A stretch of 64,000 nucleotides of DNA from Tupaia tana (Eukaryota > Chordata > Mammalia > Scandentia > Tupaiidae): NCBI GenBank assembly GCA_026018925.1, contig JAKSZU010000006.1, positions 192,583,449-192,647,448 of the forward strand. Direction: 5' to 3'. Position 1 is the first letter of the stretch. Every line of letters begins with the position of its first letter. The translations under genes were made by a program, and so were the position numbers. Positions 42,301-53,021 of the stretch are shown here, piece after piece. The notes beneath the pieces were generated by a model. The model searched no databases, was not told where the DNA came from, and saw nothing but the letters and a program-made list of their open reading frames with translations.

Positions 42301-43854
42301 AAAGAGTACCGAAGTGAGTTGACATAGGTGGGCTGAATCATCCTACAAACTTGAGCCCTGTCTGTCTCCTAGACTTAGTCTGTTTTCTCATGGGTACCTG
42401 AAGTTCATAATGCTGAAAACTAGACATGATCTTTTCAATTCCCAATGCCACACAATTCACTGAAGTACTTTTTACTTAAAGAATTATTTTATTTAACTTT
42501 ATTTATTCATTTATTTTTAAGTTGACCTGAGAGGGACAGAGAGAGGGAGAGTGAGAGAGAGTTAGAAAGTAAGCTGCCAAGTCCAGGACTTAAACTGTGG
42601 TCGGCCATGTGGGAGTCCAGTATCCTTAACCACCATGCCACCTGCTGGTCCCTGAAGTACTATTTTAAACTCTTCTTTCCATTACTTTGTATATCCAGTT
42701 ACCAGCTCTTTAAGAAAGAGCCTAATCTATTGAATCTGTGCACTACTTTCTTTTTAGAGAGGTTTTTGCTATAGAGCGCATGTGCTCACCAGAGAGACAG
42801 ACAGAAAGCGAAAAATCACCCCCTGGGGGGGATGGCTACGCCGCAATCCCTTCTCCATTTTCCTCTCAGGATCTTAGGCATGCATGCATACGCGCCAGCA
42901 TGAGTTTAAGCCACTGGGTCCAGGACTCAAACTGCAGTCGACTACATGGGAGTCCAGCAACATAGCCATTACACCAACTGCTGGTCCTGAATCTGTATAC
43001 TTCTTTCTAACCAGTTGACTATTAATTTTAATGGACACTAAGATTCATGCTTAAATTATTAGATCACTCTCTTGAACAACTTCTTTTAGTCCTTTACATT
43101 TTTCACAAAGAAATGATACTTCTGGATAAAACTGTTCAATTACATTAAGATTTTTCACGGTCTTGTCCATGTTTAACTTTCTAGAACTATTCTCCACTCC
43201 CAAGCTCCCTACTGTACATTGTGTTTGTTCTTACCACATTTAACTTTGTGCAATTAGTGCAAAAAACACCATATAGAACACCATATTACTTTCCCTTTGA
43301 TTTAGAAGCCTTTCTGCCTACATTTTTTAGATAGCTAGCTTTTATGCTCAGCACCAGACATTTTTATTCACTAAAGTTTTCTGGAGCGCTTGATTATGTT
43401 CCTGGCATGTTTCCAGGTGCTGGCAGTACAGAGTCAACAAAACAGTATCTTGCCTTCATGAAGCTCAGATCCTATTGAGGAAGATAGACAATAAACAAGA
43501 AAGTAAGTAATAAGTCAGGAGGAGAACAGCTATGGAAAAAAAAAACAGGGTAAGATAAAGTGGAGCCTTACACCGTGCCTGGCAGACAGTAGGCACTCAA
43601 ATATTTTTGAATGTATGTAGATAATATCTATAGGCTAAAACTAATACCCCTTCTTCTCTTTGCAGGTCCATCGGCATCATCTTGGTTTATGCTGGCCAAT
43701 TTCAGATACTTACATAAATTCAAAACCAGTTATTATCAACATGAACCTGAACAAATATGATTATACCTTTGATACTAAGTGTCTATTTTATCATTTTTCA
43801 AAAATAGATAATCAGAAATTTGGTAGGCTCAAAGATATAATACTGGATGTATAA
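33294..43854 (+). CDS. RLIG1: RLIG1 (C12orf29), RNA 5'-phosphate/3'-hydroxyl ligase 1, complete CDS in 7 exons
   Basis: Coding exons: 33294-33383, 34717-34834, 37500-37595, 38292-38408, 40341-40538, 41736-41905, 43666-43854; every intron is GT-AG. The sum is 978 nt, 325 codons plus TAA, the same length as human C12orf29. The protein starts [16 protein letters not shown] and contains EKVDGTCCY in exon 2. The lysine of this KxDG motif is residue 57, the known auto-adenylylation site of human RLIG1, an ATP-dependent enzyme that joins RNA 5'-phosphate to 3'-OH ends. The start is the first ATG after the CpG-rich leader, in ACCATGAG context, and matches the human N terminus. Introns 2-5 are all phase 1. 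No stop or frameshift interrupts the reading frame. It faces away from C12orf50 across a shared promoter and towards CEP290. Identity rests on remembered human protein; RNA ligase function is known for the human enzyme, not shown here. Confidence 0.97.
33384..34716 (+). other. RLIG1 intron 1
   Basis: Its first part is CpG-rich promoter tail; the remainder is ordinary sequence with no repeat recognised, ending in a 20-T polypyrimidine tract. Confidence 0.7.
34717..34834 (+). CDS. RLIG1: RLIG1 exon 2, catalytic lysine exon
   Basis: 118 nt after a long polypyrimidine tract and TTTTAAG acceptor. Encodes residues 31-69, including EKVDGT with Lys57, nucleotidyltransferase motif I. Ends phase 1 at AAAG|GTAAAA. 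Confidence 0.96.
34960..35080. mobile_element. MIR/L2-class relic
   Basis: CTTCTGAGGAAACTGAGGTT, CCATATAGGTAATGAGTGG and GGAACCTAGGTTTATCTAATG resemble ancient mammalian repeat sequence. Confidence 0.55.
35190..35432 (+). mobile_element. SINE-B, old copy in RLIG1 intron 2
   Basis: GACAGGTGGCTCTGTTGTCTAG head, GGCAAAATGGAGGAGAAGGG core and an ACTCTGACAATTAAAAAAC end like the 6960 copy. Confidence 0.78.
35625..36335 (-). mobile_element. L1 3' end, antisense, in RLIG1 intron 2
   Basis: Begins TAAAATATATACAACAAAAT, continues CATAATGTCCTCTTGG and AATAAACAGTGATGAACAGG, and ends near TAACCATCTTAGTGG; all are L1 3' region in reverse. Confidence 0.82.
36336..37499 (+). other. Right part of RLIG1 intron 2, unassigned
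   Basis: No repeat or exon recognised. Ends in a TTTTTCTTTCCTTTTACTAC polypyrimidine acceptor. Confidence 0.6.
37500..37595 (+). CDS. RLIG1: RLIG1 exon 3
   Basis: 96 nt, phase 1 to phase 1, acceptor TTTTTAG. Encodes [16 protein letters not shown] and the following basic stretch to NSK. The donor reads G|GTTATT, which departs from the GTRAGT consensus. Confidence 0.95.
38292..38408 (+). CDS. RLIG1: RLIG1 exon 4
   Basis: 117 nt, phase 1 to phase 1. Encodes [17 protein letters not shown] through DENGHIP. Acceptor TTTTTAG; donor G|GTATCA is weak. Confidence 0.95.
39133..39393 (-). mobile_element. SINE-A, young copy in RLIG1 intron 4
   Basis: Flanks AGTGTGGAGGCTTTT (39118-39132) and AGTGAGGAGGCTTTT (39394-39408) differ at one base. 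It is antisense to RLIG1 and belongs to the same subgroup as 2017 and 28835. Confidence 0.92.
39430..39790. mobile_element. Ancient repeat, same family as 19110, in RLIG1 intron 4
   Basis: CTTGCAGCTAGAATGTTGAAG, TCTTAAAGGCCCTTGAATTC and AAATTATTACAGTAATCTGG parallel parts of the 19.1-24 kb repeat. Confidence 0.5.
40341..40538 (+). CDS. RLIG1: RLIG1 exon 5
   Basis: 198 nt, phase 1 to phase 1. Encodes [19 protein letters not shown] through NINGNPY, almost identical to human. Acceptor AATTATAG, donor G|GTGAGT. Confidence 0.96.
40950..41080. mobile_element. Palindromic MITE, family 2, in RLIG1 intron 5
   Basis: GTCTTTAGAAAGTTCATGG at the left and TGCAAACTTTTTAAAGTCCC at the right; centre CATATTATGAAAACTATACA. 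About 131 bp. Confidence 0.62.
41736..41905 (+). CDS. RLIG1: RLIG1 exon 6
   Basis: 170 nt, entering phase 1 and leaving phase 0. Encodes [19 protein letters not shown] to [17 protein letters not shown]. The EGIVWH segment resembles the motif IV region (EG.V) of nucleotidyltransferase ligases; that assignment is inference. Acceptor CACTTAG, donor AAG|GTAATG. Confidence 0.96.
42470..42652 (-). mobile_element. SINE-S in RLIG1 intron 6
   Basis: Duplication TGAAGTACT at 42461-42469 and 42653-42661. Head, CT tract and AAATAAATGAATAAATAAAG tail are all present. Confidence 0.88.
42755..42987 (-). mobile_element. SINE-A copy in RLIG1 intron 6
   Basis: Flanks begin TGAATCTGT at 42731 and 42988 and agree over about 20 bases with a few mismatches. 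It is antisense to RLIG1. Confidence 0.87.
43365..43530. mobile_element. L2-class relic in RLIG1 intron 6
   Basis: CTGGCATGTTTCCAGGTGCTG, TTCATGAAGCTCAGATCCTA and AGATAGACAATAAACAAG follow the L2 3' order. Confidence 0.65.
43666..43854 (+). CDS. RLIG1: RLIG1 exon 7, C terminus and stop
   Basis: Starts after CTTTGCAG with [16 protein letters not shown] and ends LKDIILDV then TAA; 62 residues. KVHRHH spans the exon 6/7 junction and could be the motif V lysine region, which I infer rather than see. Confidence 0.96.
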   Translation, partial: VHRHHLGLCWPISDTYINSKPVIINMNLNKYDYTFDTKCLFYHFSKIDNQKFGRLKDIILDV

Positions 43855-44426
43855 AGTGGAAATGCAATTAAAATTAGCTTTGTTATTGTTATATTTGAAT
43901 CTCAAATATTCTGTAACGTTTAAAAAGGTAAAAATATCTCAAGTTGTTCATTGTGAAACATATCAATGTATCTAATAGCATTTCAAGAAATTAATTTGTC
44001 AGTTGCAAATAGCTACTTATAGTTTTATTTTCAGCAAATTAATTTTAACCACTGGACATACAAATGTAAGCAACAGTAAGCTCCTAAGCTTGTACAAAGG
44101 TTGGATTCTGTCCATTAAAACTAGATGGTAATTTAAAAAGAACAATTAAACCAACAATTTTTTCAAAATTAAATAGTTCAAGCTTAATTTAATTTTAAGC
44201 AAAATATGTGGCTTAATCTCAACCTGTATATATAAATAAGATTTGAGAATCTTAAAATGTATATAAATAAGTATATGAGTACATATAAAACAACTTTAAA
44301 TGTTAAAATTGTTAAAGTTTACTCACACTATTTAAAAAACTGAAAACATGAATGTAGAAATTCACCATTACTTGTTTATTTGATGGCCACAACTTATTTT
44401 AAAAGTCTTCAAAAATATATATTTTT

Positions 44427-44432
44427 AATAAA
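44427..44432 (+). terminator. Candidate RLIG1 poly(A) signal AATAAA
   Basis: First plus-strand AATAAA after the RLIG1 stop, 573 nt downstream. A second plus-strand AATAAA at 44603-44608 overlaps the CEP290 stop codon. Several ATTAAA variants occur in between, so the choice is tentative. Confidence 0.5.
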
Positions 44433-44450
44433 TTAAAACTTTCATATCAC

Positions 44451-44456
44451 TTTATT
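44451..44456 (-). terminator. Candidate CEP290 poly(A) signal AATAAA
   Basis: First minus-strand AATAAA after the CEP290 stop, about 145 nt downstream, giving a short 3' UTR. It lies only 18 bp from the RLIG1 candidate on the other strand. Confidence 0.65.
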
Positions 44457-44600
44457 TACTGAAAATTCTAATTTTCAGTAAAGGTAAAGGTACAAGATAC
44501 TGAGAAGGAAATTCCTTAGTTCAGAGACTTGTCAGATTTCCAGATGGAATTTTAACGTATAAAATTAAATACTTAAGTAAAATTACATAATAGCTGGCCT

Positions 44601-44831
44601 TTAATAAACGGGGAAATTCACAAGACTTTCTTCTTCATCCTCAGACTGTTCAGAAGCAGCAACAGGACTAGTTAATTCAACTCCCAATTGTTCAGAAAGT
44701 TTTTTGAGCTTCTCTTCTAAGAGAATATTTTTTTTAACTTCTTCCTTGTAATTATACTTCAAATCTTCGATTTCTTCAAAAAACGAAGGATCAAAACTTT
44801 CCAGTTCTTTTTTCAGCTTTTTTATTTCCTC
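44601..44831 (-). CDS. CEP290: CEP290 terminal exon with stop codon
   Basis: 231 coding nt. Starts EEIKKLKKELESFDPSFFEE, passes through KNILLEEKLKKLSEQLGVEL, and ends in an acidic tail and NFPVY-TAA. Acceptor TTCTATTAG. Confidence 0.97.
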   Translation of the reverse strand, partial: EEIKKLKKELESFDPSFFEEIEDLKYNYKEEVKKNILLEEKLKKLSEQLGVELTSPVAASEQSEDEEESLVNFPVY

Positions 44832-46554
44832 CTAATAGAAACATATTATCTTTAAAAGTTGCATATATGAATATAATACATTTTAGGTTTGATCTAAAGA
44901 AATTTAATTATAAGCATGAAAATCAAAGTAAACTGAAAGGTCAAATAAACATATAAAGGCAGAAATCCTTTCTTAAGATTTTGTTAATTAATTTTTACTG
45001 TACAGTACAGTATGAATAACTAACTTGGTAACTGTCCAATTAAATTATTCTGTAACTTATGTTCTAGTCTCTGACTAAAACTTAGTAACTCTTACATTAT
45101 GGTAGGATTTAATCTTTCTATGAAAGTATATGAGATACTCTCAATGAGGAAAATTAAAAAAAAAAAAAACTTTGCTGTTCACAACATTAAAGTTATTCTG
45201 GCTAAGGGTTTTTTTTTTTTTTTTTTTTTTTTTGGTTTGGGCCTCATTTATTTTTTCTTTTCCAAAAAATCCAAGTTTTATTGAGTAATAATCAACTTTT
45301 AGAAATATATTTATTATCAGGGAAACCCTGGACTTTTACTATGCTTTTAGGCATTTGGTGAAAATAGAATCTGAGTTTTAATGACTGTTTAGAATGGCCA
45401 TTGGTTACTAGCTAATTTTCATATTCATGCCTTTTTGTTCTGTTTACAGTCTTAAAAAAGGTAAAACATAGCAAATATTTTCTTAATGGGACTATAACCT
45501 TAAGAGAGGATTCCTGAAAACAATTTCAAAAGAAATTAAAAGATGCTGTTACCAATGTGAGCCACTACTTAAAATAAGAATTTTTTTAAAAAAATAATGA
45601 GCTATATTTGTTACAAGTTAAAAAATAAAATTTACTCTTTAATCCTTTGTTTGTCTGAAATTTTTGTTAGTGCTTGTTTAAGCAATATTTTTAACATAAG
45701 CATAATGAACTCTGCATTATCAAGATCAAATATAAGTAATTCTGGGGGGTTTTATAATACATACCTAAAGCTCAAAGACGATGATCATAAAAAGTTTTCA
45801 ACAGCCATTTTCACAAAATATTTGTACTACTATAATTAGATATAATTAAACATTTAGTTACCTTCAAATGCTGCTTTTCTAGATCTGATGTTTTGAGCTG
45901 TGTCTCTAGGTCTTCTACCTTTTCCTTAAGTTGATCTGGATCTGCCAAGAAAGTTACAAAAATGTAGACTCAGACTCAGCTTCTTCCTACTCTGAGTAAG
46001 TTTAAGACAAGACGGACTTTAGAGAATAAACAGAAAATATAAGAGACCTAAAGCCTAGGAATACATTTTATGGCTGAAAGACTTTCCAGGCTGTGAATGC
46101 TCTATGCTGTCTCTAGCAGTGTTTTCATTGCAGACCAAAAAGACATTTGCTGGATACTAGATGTGTACAGTCAGGTTCACATTTTATGTGTAAAAAGTTC
46201 TTATTTTCCAGAAGAAAATCATAGAACAGGAACATCTATTGAATACTAAAAATACTACAGAAGAAAGGTAGACAGGTAAGGGGCTACAATTACAAGCTTG
46301 CCAAATGCTCCTGTTATCCAACATAGATAGTACTGGCTGTTCCACATAGATCACTGTTTATGGTACAGTTACTGTGTGCAAAACATGCACTTGGCAGGGT
46401 GTGTAACACAGAGATAAATAAGATGTAGGCCCTAATACCTTGTAAAAGAAAGCTCACTAATAATGAGAATTGAATAAGTCCATGGAAAATGTGTACTATG
46501 AAAATAGTATGCATGGATTTCATTTTTTTTTTTAATTTTCTCCCTCATTTTTCC

Positions 46555-46600
<46 letters not shown>

Positions 46601-49600
46601 TCCCCTCATCATAGTATAAAGGTTTTAATTTACTGGGATTTCCCCCTAGAGTTAACTCCAATTTTATAATGAGAATAACACAAAGTTTTGTTTTGTTTTG
46701 TTTTTTGCTATAGGGTGTGTACGCTCGCCAGAGACAGACAGAAAGTGAGAAATCACCTCCCGGGGGGATGGCCACACCACAATCCCTTCTCCTCCATTCT
46801 CCTGTCAGGATCTTAGGCACACATGCACGTGCGCCCGGCGTGAGTTTTAAGCCACTGAGTCCGGGATGCGAACCGCGGTCGACTATGTGGGAGTCCAGCA
46901 ACATAGCCATTACACTAACTGCTGGTCCCAGACAAAGTTTTTGCTTTATTGACATTTTTGTTAAATGTATCTGTCCTTTAAACACTACATAAAATGTCAT
47001 ATATTTTTGTAGCCATTGAAGATAAAAATTTTTAAGGGCTAAATGCTGAGGAAATGGGCAGCAAAGAGATTTTCAAGATTGGGGACAATAAACATATTCT
47101 ATTACAGTACCTCTGGAATGGCCTCCTAAGTATTACTACTTAGAGACAGATGAGAGAAAAATAATTCCTTATGGGATTCAAATCAGCAGAACTCATCTTC
47201 CTCTGAAAAACATCCTTTCTAAAGCTTCCCTCACTTTTGCAGAAAGTGCTAATGATTTTTTTAAAAATAATTATTTTATTGAGTCATTCATTTATTTTAT
47301 TTATTTATTTTAATCTGACCAGAGAGAGACAGAGGGTGAGAGTGAGAGAGAGAGGAAGTGAGAAAGCAAGCCACCAGATTCAGGACTCAAACCCTGGTCG
47401 GCCATGTGGGAGTGTCCAGCGCCTCAACCACCACACCACCTGCTGGTCCCAGTGCTAATGAATTTTTAGAAGTGATTCTTAATCAGTGGAATGCTATATT
47501 CCGATCACGGTCTTCTTTTTTTTGGTATAGGGCACATGTGCTAGCCAGAGATGAAGTGAAAAATCACCCTCGGGGGGATGGCCACACTGCAGTCCCTTCT
47601 CCAGTCTCCTCTTGGGATTTTGGGCATATACACACACACACACACACACACAGTCATTTTCAAGCTTCCTTGTTTGGGACCCAAACAGCACAGCCAACCA
47701 CGTGGGATCTAGCACCTTAACCTCCATAGCACCTGCTGGCCCCAGAGATCACTCTTAATCAGTGGGAATGCAGGAAAAAGTATAGCATTTCCCAAAAGTT
47801 ATCTAAATTATCACTTTCGCAGTGATTTTGAATTTCCAAAACAGTTTGCTTTTTTAGCCTAAACAATTTTTAAATATGACAGGTGTCTTTATCTCCTTTA
47901 CACAGGAGATAAAGGTCTTTGGTACTGCGTTTAGTTTAATATACACCACACTGGGTTCTATTAGGCCTACAGGGTGAAAGATGTATTAGGTTGTCAGGAA
48001 AGTAATGACACATTTTTGCAAGGAAAAACATGGAAAAATATGTCATGATTTTTCCAAAGACCTAGTATGTACTTCAACTACTGAGAGAGACCATTGACAA
48101 GTGGTTAAGAGCAGAAAAAGGCAAGAGGCTTTAGAATTTCAAGATTTAGAAATCAGCCTTTCCTCTGCCACTCCCTGTTGTAATGACCTTGGGAATGGTT
48201 AAAAATGAGGATTGTATACTGTGTAAATGTATATATTATGTATATGTATCATGAATGTTCACAGAAATAAGGGAATGATTAGTATTCACATCTGAATGAG
48301 AATGAAAACAGGACAAACTAATTCATAAAAGGAAAAAATATGTAAGCAATATTTACCTACTTGTACTTTTTTTTTTTTTCTTTTTTGGAGAGGTTTTTTC
48401 ACTATAGGGCGCGTGCGCTTGCCAGACAGACAAAGACATAGAGACAGAAAGCGAGAAATCACCCCCTGGGGGGATGGTCATGCCACAATCCCTTCTCCTC
48501 CATTCTCCTCTCAGGATCTTGGGCACGCGTGCACACGCACCCAGCGTGAGTTTTAAGCCACCGGGTTCGGGATGCGAACCGTGGTCGACTATGTGGGAGT
48601 CCAGCGACATAGCCATTACGCTAACTGCTGGTTCCCCCTATTTGTACTTTTAAAATGAACAAAACAGTAATTAACAGGAAGAGAACGTTCAAAAGGATTA
48701 AAACGGCCTATATTTAGAAACGGGATGCAACAGACCTACTATTTACTGCTTGACATTGTATTGTGATTAAATCTTCAACATTCAGATCCTCAACAAGGAG
48801 GAAAAAACTTGTTATTCCGCAGCATAAACAACTCAAAAGGATCGATCCATGAGGGGGCCAGCAAGTGGCGTGGTGGTTAGGGTTTTCAATGGCCAGCGAT
48901 CATTAGAATCCCAGATCCAGTGGCTTGAAAATCATGCCAGGCATGTGTGTATGCCTGCCTAAGAGAGAAGACAGAAGGGAGGAGGAGGGATTGCAGTGTG
49001 GCCATCCTCCCTGGAGGGTGACTTCTCACTTTCTCTCTCTCTTTGTGTATCATCTCCTCTCCGGCAAGTGTGTGTGCCCTGTGCCAAAACAAACAAACAA
49101 AAAAACCCAGAAGTTCAGTGAAATATTCTTTATATTGTAGCACAGAGGGACAACTGTTCTAAAGCTTCATATCAGGGATTTGATTTTATAGGAAGACAAC
49201 TACCAGAAATCTGAACAAACAAAAGGCAAATCCAAATTCAAGAACTTGGGGATTGGTAGCATGTTTTATAAAATACATTACCAGGTATGGTGCTTTCTGC
49301 TCCACTTTGGTCCTTATTAGCTTCTAATTGATGGATTAATTCTGCTTTTTCTTTAACCAGCTGACTGTTTGTTAATCTAGAACACAATGATACTGTATTA
49401 AAAAAAGATCTTGTACCACAAAAAACAAGGTTATAAGTAATATGCAGCAATCAAAATGTGCTAGTACTAACAAGGTACACATAAATTTATTGTCAATGCT
49501 GCAGTGCCACTATTCTCGGAAACCATGAAATTGAAAGTCTGTGTTTTTCTTAATATCTGATCTCATGCTGTTTTCAAGAGTAGTTTTCCCATTTTTATTT

Positions 49601-52600
49601 TTTTTAAATTTCACCAGAAGGTACATATGTTTTCCAGAGAAGGAGAGGAAGAAAGCACTCCCCATGGGGCATGGTCACAATGCAGTCTCCTCTCCATTTC
49701 TCCCTCCTTTCAGAATTTTGGGCATGCAAGCACACATGCATTGCAAGGCATGTTTCTCAAGCCCCACATCTGGGACTTAGGTGGTCAGCCATGTGGGATC
49801 CATTCAACCAGCAGGCCACAGGCCAGCCCAACCTGTTTTCTTATAAGAACCTAATGGGAGTCTGAGGAAGGGCATTAAGGAGAAAAATAGAGAAGCAAGG
49901 CATTTATGGGACAAAGAAATAGGTTATAATCTGTTGAAGATAATGTGTATAGTATACATGTTGGAATATTCACTTTGCAAGCTAAGTGACATGTGATTGA
50001 ATGTATAAAAAAATTGAAATTTTAAAAAAGAGCCTAATGAATGTAGGCTTTGAAGACCCCACAATGTAAAGTTATTTTCTCTTTCATTAGTATTTGTTCC
50101 TCTGAAAAGATAAGTTTTAATTCATTCTATGGTATTAGGAAAGTTTAAACAATACAAACCAGAAAAATTCTTTTTAGAATTATTTATTTATTTATTTCCA
50201 TTTGTTATTGTTATTTTTTTTTTCTTTATTTGATGAGAGAGAGAGAGAAAGGGAAAGTGAGAAAGCAAGCCACCAGGTCTAGGACTTGAACCATGGTTGG
50301 CCATGTGGGAATCCAGCACCCTTATCCACCACACCACCTGCTGGCCCCACAAACCAGAAATTTAAGATTAGGTTTACCCATTTTATTTATCTACTATGTA
50401 AAAGAGCGACTGGCATAAGAAGAATGAAGTAAGACCTGATAAGCGTATTAGGTGGCGAAATTGAAAAATCCATGTCTCTAGCTGTAGCAAACCAGGTTAT
50501 GTTAAAAAATAAGATAGTTTTCTATGCAAAAGTGCAACATAACTTTTCCAACCAGCCAATAATTGAAGACTAGTCAGCGGCATGGTAGTTGAGGTAGCTG
50601 GATCCTACATGGCCAACTGTGATGTCTGAGTTCCCAATCTGGTGGCTTGGAGGACAAACTAGGTGCAGGTGCATGTGTTTTCAGGGTCTCAAGGAGTGAA
50701 GAAGTAGAGAAGAGGGGATTGGGGCGAAGTGGAGGATAGGAGATTGCAGCATGGCCATTCCCCATGGGGAGGAGGGTACTTTTGTGCTTCCTTCTCCCCC
50801 CACCCCACAGAGTGTATTCACCCTTTAGCAGGATTAAAAAATAATAATAATTTTTAAAAAGGAAGACACAAAGAAACAAAGTAGTTATATGAATATACAA
50901 TGTACCTAAGAACGTGAAGCTCCTGTTTAAGGCCTTCCTCTGTCTCCGCAGCTTCAGGAACATGTTTGAGAATCTCAATCTTTAGGTACAATGAAAAGTT
51001 AGAAGATAAATGTGACATGGAAATAAGAGCTTTTATAAAGAGACTGTTATTTTCAATAATATTCTATTAACAGTTGGGATTTCAGAGGCATACATATGCA
51101 CATTCATATGTTGTATTCATTCTACATTCATTTGACAATGATCATTGCATGTCCTCACTGTCCAAGGCACAGAGTATGTAATAATGCACAACATAACCAA
51201 AGTCCCTTCCTGCATGATCCTTACATTTTTAGTGGGGAAAGACAGACAATGACTATGTGATATGTAAAATGATACGATGTGATGGGAGGATAGTGCTAGA
51301 TGGTAGGAGGAATTAAAAGAAAAATCATCCAGGGTAAGAGGATAGGAGAGCCACAGAAGGTGGTACACGGCTAGGGTTAGGGAAGGTCTTCCTGAGGAGC
51401 CTCCATTAAGCAGAGACATGAAGTGTGGGTGCATAGCAGTCTAAACAAAGGACGTAAGTGCAAAGCCATGAAACTTGAATGTTGGGTTGTTCCAAGGACT
51501 AAAAGAAGGTCAATGTGGCTAAAATCATGTGAATGAAAAGTAGAAGAAGAGACTGGAGAAAAAAATAATCAGATTTTAGACAATGTACATCCTTACAGGC
51601 AATGAAAACAACTTTATATTTTATTCTAGAGTGATAGAGAACCACTGGAAGACTCTGACGATAGGGCTGCTCTGATTTGTTTTATTCTTTAAAATGAATA
51701 CTTAACAACTGTGTGAAAAATAAACCAGAAATGGGGAGAAGTTAAATGATGCAAGAATGAAAGCTAGGATTGCAGTTAGGAAACTACTGCAACGGCTCAG
51801 GTATGAGGTAACAAGATGGGTAGTGACAGAGATGCTGAAAAGGGGTCACATTTGGGGTGTATTTTGAAAATAAAGCTAGTAGTTAACGATGAAAAAGATG
51901 TGGAGATGCAGAGAAAGAAAGAAAGCAATGATGATACAAGGTTTTTGGCTTAACGAAATGTGTGAATGGTGGTGCTACTCAGTTAGCTGGGCCTTTTGGG
52001 GAGAATTTAAAGAGGAATTCATTTTTATCTATGTAAGACAATGCAAGGAGTGTCTTGAGATATAATGCACTATTTTATCATTTAAAAACAAATTACACTA
52101 CTTACCTGTTGCTCAAGGTCTTCAGTGTATTTCTTAACTTTTTGTTCTCTCTCTGTTGCTTCTCTTACAAGCTGCTTAAGGTCAGTAATGCTTTGATTTT
52201 TTTTGGCAATATCACTTTCCAATTCTTTTAACTTGGTTTCATACATTCTAAACATGTATAGAGAAAAACAGTATACATATGGCAAATAATTTCTCTCACT
52301 GATTTAAAAGTCAGTTCAAATTACTACATTACAGTAAGTAAAATATCTTAGGCTGTTTATTCTAGTCAAACCTTACACTATATATTTAGTTAGTGTTAAA
52401 AGGTGATGGTAAGGATAGGTATGCCTAATTAAAAGATGAGCTAATAAAAATACAGAGTTAGATGTTCCCAAGATCATATAAAAAGATAGAACCTAAATTT
52501 GGCCAAGTTTCAAATTAAGGCCTTTTTCAGACACACACAAAAACCCCCACAAAGTAAAATTCATAATAGCATATTTCCCATTACTAGACATATCCCAGAT

Positions 52601-52980
52601 AGGGGGAAAAAAAAAAAAAAAAACACCACTGGGAGAAGGAGCAAATGTGCAGCTGCATGGGTGAGAGACTGACGTTATGATAGGGTAAGGGTGAAGCTTG
52701 TATAAACTCATAGATTTTTGACTATTATAGAAATGATCACCGTTCAAAAAAATCCAGACTTTAATTTTTTTTAATTGGGTCAAATGGTTTTATAAGTACA
52801 TCATACCTAAAAGAAAATAATGCTCACAACTGTCAAACTTTTCCAGAGAAAGAAAAAGACAAAATGCCTTCTAGCTAAGTTTCGAAGTCCAGTATTGGTT
52901 GAGTATCTCTTATCTGAAATGCTTGGTCCCAGAAGTGTTCAGATTTTGAATTTGTTTTGGATTTTGAAATATATATATAC

Positions 52981-53021
<41 letters not shown>

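Larger units (their letters stand above)
43855..44600. other. RLIG1/CEP290 convergent 3' UTR region
   Basis: 746 bp of AT-rich DNA between opposing stop codons, holding both candidate poly(A) signals. No repeat was recognised. Confidence 0.75.
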
